This document shows positions 20,546 through 27,600 of a stretch of DNA of 34,062 nucleotides, in pieces (the first letter of the stretch is position 1; the number at the start of each line of letters is the position of its first letter). This DNA is from Branchiostoma floridae (taxonomy: Eukaryota; Chordata; Leptocardii; Amphioxiformes; Branchiostomatidae). The stretch is from positions 4,015,900 through 4,049,961 of the forward strand of contig NC_049997.1 in NCBI RefSeq assembly GCF_000003815.2. The letters are read 5' to 3'. The notes beneath the pieces were generated by a model, which worked only from the letters and a program-made list of their open reading frames with translations, was not told where the DNA came from and searched no databases. The position numbers and the translations under genes were made by a program.

Positions 20546-21207
20546 CCAGGACAACTCGGCACCTGGGACAACTCGTCCCCAGTCAATCAGGACTACTCGG
20601 CACCTAGTCCAGGACAACTCGTCCCCTAGTTTAGCACCACATATACAAATGTACATGAGTACATCATTTGTGTAATTTGGGCTCGTAAAACACTTAACAA
20701 TCTTGGAGCTCTAGTCGATCTCATGATTATAATTTTCACTTTGCAAGGCAGATATTTTCATACATCGGCTAACTTGGGTGCGCTCTGAGCGGAACCACTG
20801 TGACCTTGTCGGCCCCGGCCGTCAGTTCACCCGAGTCGGCTCAGAGACTGCTGGATTACATTATATACTAGTAGGCATGACATTATGAAGCATACACTAT
20901 TAAAGCTTCTTGGTCTTTGTGAATGTGCTCTGTTTCTGTATATTTCAAATAAAGCTAACTCATATTTTGAGTGTAATTTTTGAGTGATGCTTCCGGTCCT
21001 GTTCATGGACATAAAGTCCAATTGAAGAATGAAATGAAAGTGTCCTTCGTTCTTTCATGGCTGTATATTATCTATAGATACCCCAATTGGGGGTAACTTT
21101 GTTGCTTGGACATGTCCAAAACTAAGGTGCCGAGTTGACCTGTACTGGGTGCCGAGTTGTCCTGATTGGTCAGGGGCCCAGTTGTCCCAGGTGCCGAGTT
21201 GTCTTGG
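20546..21207. mobile_element. Element with long inverted repeats built of GGTGCCGAGTTGTCC units
   Basis: The left end (20546-20630) holds several GGACAACTCGGCACC or GGACAACTCGTCCCC units. The right end (21118-21207) holds the same units inverted (GGTGCCGAGTTGTCC). Arms are about 80-90 bp and the total is about 660 bp. No coding capacity is seen inside, and no clear target duplication could be assigned. Superfamily unknown. Confidence 0.7.
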
Positions 21208-21212
21208 AATCT

Positions 21213-21260
21213 AATAATTTACCAACTTATTAAGAAAATAATTTACCAACTTATTAAGAA
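21213..21260 (+). repeat. Tandem duplication of about 25 bp
   Basis: AATAATTTACCAACTTATTA occurs twice in a row, starting at 21213 and 21238, immediately before a SINE. It could be an imperfect target or 3'-tail artefact. Confidence 0.75.
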
Positions 21261-21261
21261 T

Positions 21262-21475
21262 GGTGCAATGGTCGAGTAGGTAGAGTATTCGCCTTGCATT
21301 GATCCCGGCCAAGTCATAAGACTTTGAAAATGGTACATGCTACATGCAGAGTAGATACATCTCACTAAAACTGGCATGCATGTAGACCCTCCTGTAAAAC
21401 TTCCCAGCACAGTGACAGAAGATGTCTGGCATACGTGCACTTTCCTGACCTCGGCTTTTGCCTCCCCAATTAATC
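21262..21475 (+). repeat. tRNA-derived SINE with deleted B box
   Basis: GGTCGAGTAGGTAGAGTATT is the A-box region of the same family as 28721-28984, followed by CGCCTTGCAT. The B-box segment present in the other copy (GTGAGTTCAATCC) is missing here through a deletion of roughly 17 bp. Confidence 0.65.
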
Positions 21476-21479
21476 TGGA

Positions 21480-22029
21480 AGATTAGTTTTTCCTGTTGAA
21501 GGAAACCTTCCGCTTACCATATCTTTGATTTCCGTTTGTGCTAAATTGCAATTTTCATGTGACCTTTCCGGAGCGCTAGTCCAACCCACCGATCATAGTG
21601 GCGATTGTAATGAAAATTTATTGCATGTCCCAGATGTTAGAAATAAAATCAAGTTATGTTTTGTCCATCATGTGTCGTTAATGATTTAAAGGTTAACTAG
21701 AATTCACAGCTTACTAACCCCAATAAAGTTAAAGCAGTCACCCTCAGCTGAGGTGAACCATGATACTTTTCATCTTAGAAAGGCTCAGATGAAAGACTAA
21801 GGCTAAGATAAAGAAGTTTATTTGCAAGTTCATGCTCGGAGGCTAATTGCAAGTACATGGTATAAACATAGGAGATATACAAGTGACAATGAACTACAGG
21901 CTACTCGAATAGTAGTGTTGGCTGTTTCTCAACAGGTTGGGTTTGACTTTTTTTTTGGAAGGAGAGGAGACAAAAAGCCACACTTTTCCATAATTGTTGC
22001 CTAATCAAACTGTGCTTGATGAGTAGGTG
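21480..22029. other. Non-coding sequence, nothing recognised
   Basis: AT-rich with no supported exon. The plus-strand open frame at 21822-22004 has no splice or protein support. Confidence 0.35.
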
Positions 22030-22700
22030 TTAATTACCCCTCTTCCTGTTTGGTGTGGATCTCCTACAGGGATGTGCATAGGTCTCACTGAACTTGTCCC
22101 AATAAAGATATAAACTGCTCGTAAAAGCATTAGCACCACGGATATTCATATAGCTGTTAATATGGCCACATGGAGGGCTGCGCAACACCATTGTTGAATA
22201 GAAATGTTCCTCCCTGTTTCGGTGAGCAAATCTCTCCAGTAGCCACACACACTCCTAGGCTGGCTTCACTCCTCTGGCAGCTATCTTTAGTGTGTTGATG
22301 AAGGTTTACATCCAGGTAATAAGATATGCCAAAAAGTAGTCTCTGATACAACTGGATATGATTTGGGATATATATGAAGAACTTTGTCTTACTTTTGTTT
22401 CCTACTGGACTATGAAAAATTTGTCTTTGAATCCTGTGATCTATATCAATTCACTAAAGGTACAATGTAGGGTTTAAAACCTCTGAGGTCTTCACCCAGC
22501 TTTACTCATTGTCTCTGACAAAAGACAGTGGATTCTACCTGAAACGTCAGTGACCATTTCCAAAATCATATCCAGTTGCTTGAGAAACTCATTGCAATGT
22601 GGTTTTGCTACTGCTTGCAATTTTAGCACACAGGGCCACTGTTGAGTTCTTTTGCTACCTATACAAGGAGCCTCTGGCTTTTTGTCACCATCCAAAATTC
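22030..22700. repeat. Probable retroelement-derived fragment with inverted CAACTGGATATGAT arms
   Basis: CAACTGGATATGATTTGGG at 22351-22369 is inverted at 22562-22582 (CCAAAATCATATCCAGTTG with one change). Between them is CTGACAAAAGAC...ACCTGAAACGTCAG (22515-22550), a stem-bearing motif common at the ends of some repeats in marine genomes. No intact frame is present; short frames on the minus strand are likely remnants. Confidence 0.35.
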
Positions 22701-22903
22701 CAGGTGCAACCCCTCACACTGTGCCCTATCAGGTTCAAACTTCCGTCCTAGATGAATCCATGGAATTTAAATGCAGCTAAAATCTGCTAAAAGCAAAATG
22801 TCCTTCAGTCTTTCTTTGCACAAAGCACAAAGACGCACATTTAAGTTATATAACGTTAAATAAACAAACTGGTTCTGGTTGCAGCAAAACAAAACACTGC
22901 ATA

Positions 22904-23481
22904 CGAGGGGCGTGCAATAAGTAATGCCCCTGACCCATTTCCCATAGCAGGAGATTAAGGAAACTTGACACAGATATTAGTCATTCTCTTCATAGGAACC
23001 ACCTAGAGTTATGCATTTCTCCCATCGTTTGATGCAGCTCTGGACACCGTTTTTGTAAGACACCCCAGGTTGGTCCTCCAGCAGATGCCTCATCAATGGC
23101 AGAAGAGGGACGACCAGGTCTGGGAGCTGTTTCCACAGACTTCCGGCCATGTTTGAATTCAGAATGCCAGCGTTTTACAAGGTCATATGATGGTGCATCA
23201 TCACCATAAGTTTCATTCATTTCATCAAAAGTCCCCTTTGGTGTGCGTCCTTTCAAATACAAAAACCGGATCACTGCGCGACACTCAACTGGTTCCATTT
23301 CACACCTGGTCCATTTCGCACCTGACTCAGTTCAAACACCAGTAAATCAGAAACCACAATTAGCTTATAGCTGTTTTTTGCAACATAACCCATAGAGATA
23401 TGAATCATTACACATACAAAACTTCATCTAGATCAGATGACTGGAAGTGGGTCAGAAGCATTACTTATTGCACGCCCCTCG
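22904..23481. mobile_element. Mariner-family deletion derivative with TA target duplication
   Basis: The TIRs read CGAGGGGCGTGCAATAAGTA on the left (22904 onward) and its complement on the right (ending 23481), continuing inward with a few differences (TGACCCA/TGGGTCA). TA lies on both sides (22902-22903 and 23482-23483). The 578-bp element carries only the two ends of a transposase gene. It is non-autonomous. Confidence 0.92.
22990..23298 (-). pseudogene. Mariner transposase remnant: HTH domain joined to C-terminal tail
   Basis: A 102-codon minus-strand frame starts MEPVECRAVIRFLYLKGRTP and shows the N-terminal helix-turn-helix of Mos1/SETMAR-type mariner transposases (SYDLVKRWHSEFKHGRKS, then PRPGRPSSA). 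After AIDEASAGG it jumps to a sequence resembling the transposase C-terminus (LHQTMGEMHNSRWFL). The DDE/DDD catalytic core, about 200 residues in the family, is missing. The frame is open, so a small TIR-binding peptide could in principle be made, but it cannot catalyse transposition. It sits between the TIRs of 22904-23481. Confidence 0.85.
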
Positions 23482-23489
23482 TACACTCA

Positions 23490-24280
23490 TTTTCAATCTT
23501 GTAACAAAATTTTCCTTGATATACAACAAACTTTGACAAATGCTGTTCATCACAACATTTCTTTGCGTATCTTGCACAATACTAATGTAATGAAGTTAAA
23601 TACATCTTATAATAAATATATAATAAGGCTATTACTTTTAGGTACAAAATATTACAACACAAATCAAAGTAAGTTCTGCTCTGCATTCACACAAATTAAT
23701 ACTAAACTTAAATGGAGAAAAAATGGAGACGAGAAAAGTTTGGTATATGTTCTTCTTGCATTCAAACAAATAGTTGCAAAATGATACTGCAAAGAACTGT
23801 CAAGAGATCGATACACGTGCATTAACACAAAATCATATAACGTTAGTTCACCTTTATCCGTTGGGTAACCTATATCTGTTGTGTTGCTAAACAGGATATC
23901 CAGGGATATTAAGTCGATGGACGGTAGTTTCAAATTGTACTATTTTAAAAATGTTAGAGTTTGAAACTATCATCTGTTAGACTTAATTTCCCTAAATACA
24001 TTGTTCTTAAAAAGAACGGATAAAGGTTACCCTACGGATAAAGGTGAACTAGCGTTATACACATAATAGCTTTCATTATGCCATATTAGATTGCCAGTCA
24101 AATGTAACAAATGATATTTCCTCTATCATTCTTGTAAAAATTTTGTCTTTTCAAAAACATCTAATATGAAATCTTTGACCAAAGTTTTACATGATACATT
24201 GAACAAACAAATGTTTTCTCAGTGATATATCACTGGCACTTTATGACAGCGCACGTTTTCAGAAAATAATTTTTTCATTT
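23490..24280. other. AT-rich stretch without supported gene
   Basis: GGATAAAGGTTACC (24017) and GGATAAAGGTGAAC (24036) are a short direct repeat, and CACCTTTATCCGTTGGGTAA (23850) is its inverse, suggesting a foldback remnant between 23840 and 24055. Otherwise nothing is recognised. Confidence 0.35.
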
Positions 24281-24281
24281 G

Positions 24282-24352
24282 AATGATCGAATGAACAAAA
24301 AAATGAATAAACGAATAAATGAATGAATGAATGAATTAACAAAGGAATAAAT
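24282..24352 (+). repeat. (GAAT)n-type microsatellite
   Basis: Imperfect GAAT/AAAT tetranucleotide tract centred on AATGAATGAATGAATGAATT. Confidence 0.85.
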
Positions 24353-24369
24353 GATCTCAACAGAAAATA

Positions 24370-24577
24370 CTGTAAATGCATTTAAGTTCGCAGGGATTTA
24401 ATTTCGCGGTAGCGGGAAAAATGACTTTTCGCGGGGGTTTTAATTTCGCGGTAGCACCATTCACTGTAGTATCTTAATGCCCAGGAAAAATGTTCGCGGT
24501 GGTTTTAAATTCGCGGTAAAATGGCCAACGCGAAAACCGCGAACATAAATCCACTGCGAACATTTCTGCATTTACAG
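24370..24577. mobile_element. GTTCGCGG-type palindromic MITE, copy B
   Basis: It begins CTGTAAATGCATTTAAGTTC and ends CATTTCTGCATTTACAG, flanked by TA on both sides (24368-24369, 24578-24579). At 208 bp, with several internal TTCGCGG boxes, it is the longest of three copies. It lies about 30 bp past the headcase-gene stop codon and is therefore probably within its 3'UTR. Confidence 0.88.
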
Positions 24578-24607
24578 TAGATACTTCAAGCCAACACAGA
24601 TGTTTTT

Positions 24608-27600
24608 TCACTGATGTTCCATGAAGCTCCTGAACTGACCCCACCCGACCTCCTGCCACCACTCCCCCATCCTCCCCGACACAGCGACCAGATCACCATG
24701 GCAACCCAACGCCTTCTCCACATCATGCACGGACTTACACATCACGAGATGCTGCATGCGCGTGTCTGCGGCACTTAGTTTGTCGTTTGCGTACAAGGTG
24801 TAGTCCAGGTACGTTCGCCATCCGAAGTTGATCCACCAATATGCGGCCGTGAGTGCAAGGGGCATTGGGATGTCCCTGTCCTCATGGGAACCAGAGAGGG
24901 GCGTGTCATGATCAGGTGAGGCTCTCTTGTTCCTAGCGGCTGCATCGTTGCCTTTAGGAGATGGGGACCTGTTCTGAAAATTTGGCACTCTTCTGGTTTC
25001 TTCCCGGCCTCTTTCGGGGTGACTTTTACCTATAATGTAGCAAACAAAATAAGATCTGTTCTCAATTCCCTGCAGATCATAAAGCGCTGCATCAAAATCT
25101 CCAAGCTGCAATGTTACCTTCACTTATGTAAAAGTAACATCATAGATGGTACAGTACAAAATCAAATGACCCCTAACATTAAAGGGGCATTCCACTCCAG
25201 AAAGGAGTCTTGTTTTCCAATAGATAATGTGTCAATGAATACATAATCAGCCGAATTTTGTGGAATATATCTTGGGATGAATTGCGCGATGTTTGTTTTG
25301 TAAAACAATATGACACTCACTAAACCCATGCAGACCCTACCCATGCATTCCCTATACGCATAGACACTTTGTTTATTATGCAGATTTTCCCAATAAATGA
25401 GGTTCGCTAAGCACGCCGAGAAGGCAAATTGCTCATAAGATAGCAAAGAATACAAGGACAAGATGAGATTCCTTAGCGAACCTGAAATTAGTTTTGTAAC
25501 CTTACCTAAAAGTTTTGCATTGTATTCAGTCATAGAATCAATTCAATTAGAGGGTGCTTGGGGAGTTTAGTAGAAGACTGGGTGCTTTTGAGGCACGTGC
25601 AGCAACTGGCTACTTTATCTTATAATGTGAAGTAGTCTGCATTTATTACTTCCTAGAATTAATTTATATCGGAAAAAAACACTCCCGTGTGGAGTGGAAT
25701 GCCCCTTTAAAGCTTGCTCTGATATGATAGCAAAAAATACCAGTCAAGGCACCAACAAAATCTGGTCTATATTAATTAACAGGTGGTCACTATAGATAAG
25801 GATTCTTGCTGCTTGTGTCGACCTGCCCAAGAACACTAATCAAGGGAATTGGATAAAAGCTGGTCTATGTGGACAAGTGTTCACTATACACCTTTCTCAC
25901 GCGGCGGCCATGATAGATGTAAAACGAGTTCAATGTGGCAAACATAATTAGCAGTTCAACTAATGATAGCCTGCCAATTAGGAAAGCGACCAATGAGTGA
26001 AGTCCGTCAAATATTTGCATCATTATGTTTTTATTTTGCATCTCTTAAGGACTATGGGACCAGTCTACACTACTCTAAATTCCTACATTTTTGGTGCATA
26101 ACACTAATTATAATATTTATTATTATACCTTATATCATGAAAATTTTTGTGGTTTGGGGGAAAACTAAATGGGGCCTGATTTTAGAAATAAGTTTTGTCT
26201 GTTTGCCTCATTGACCTCGTCTTCGATCTATCATGGCCGCCGCGTGAGAAAGGTGTATAGATAGGAATCCTTACAGCTTGTGTCAATGGGAAAAATTATC
26301 TAATGGATTACCAAATTGGTCACCATTGGCCAGGTGGTCCTTCAATAGACTGTGAGGTACATGTATATGGTACAGGTTTGATTGTATTTCAACTTTATTC
26401 AGAAAAAAAATTCAGAAATGGAACCAAGATTAAGGTTTTTTTTTACCTGTTCCCTCAAAGGCCACCTTGACACTTGTTTCCTCTGACCCATGACCTGCTG
26501 TTGCACCCTGGGAAGGATTGGGGATAACCTGAACCTTGGGCTCCTGTATCAAATAAAATTAAAATGTCAGTGAATAAATGAAGCAAGCCACTCAAACCAA
26601 ACTATAAACCAACAACAGAGATAGCAGAGGGGACCTGCAACTGGGTAAATTTCTTTTCATTATACAGTTAAACCTGTACTTGTCCAAAGTGGCCACTTTT
26701 TGTCGGTCCCTTGGGTATTTTATGTACAAGTTGCCACCTTTATACAGAGGCCACCTGTCTATAGTGGCCAAATTTGTCCGGTCACTTGAGTGGCCGCTAT
26801 AGACAGGTTTGACTGTATATTAAGGAGACAAGTTGTATTACCAAACACATTCAAGTCTTATGTTGATGAAGGCAACTAAGATCTAAATGACAACAGTTAC
26901 TCAAGAAACTTGGAAGATCTAAGATTTTGGTAACAGTTAAAACAGTGAAATGTTTCAGGTAGTATCCACTTAACCTTTTGCCAGAGGCAGATTTGATATC
27001 TGCACTCATAGTCAGAGTCTTCTTTCCTCTTACAGTTTCCAAAGTCGGATTCAGTTTAAAAATTTATATCTTCCTCTATAACTATATCTACCAAATCACA
27101 ACATTTTCTGAAAGCTAAATCTGTTATATCTGTTATAATGTTCACAAGCCGTTGACTATGTCTTACCTAGCCTGAGTATCATCCTCCGTAGTAACCGCTG
27201 GCTCACGACTTTCGCTTGCTTTTGCAGGGTTGAACAAGTTTTCTAAAATCCACTTTTCCTATCGGGCAAGCACATAAAAAATGTACTTGCCCGAACCAAT
27301 TTTTCACTTGCCCAAAATTCAAATGTCACTGTTACTAGTATATGCATTTTCACTTCCAGCAATGGAATTCTCTGTAGACAATTGCTTGATGTCATGACTG
27401 TAAAAAGTAACAAGTATATCAAAATTGCACTAAAATCAATGGAACAATCTTACTTGCCCGATCGGACAAGTGGGGTAGGACATGCACTTGCCCGAACAGC
27501 ACTTTCACTTGCCCTGGACAATAGGGCTAGTGGACTTGTTTATCCCTGTTTTGTTAACAAGCGAAAGTCGTGAGCCAGCGGTTACTACGGAGGATGATAC

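Noticed and set aside
25162-25533. 123-codon minus-strand frame
   Set aside because: It lies almost wholly inside the TTAA-flanked piggyBac-type MITE and overruns its TIR; no domain resemblance.
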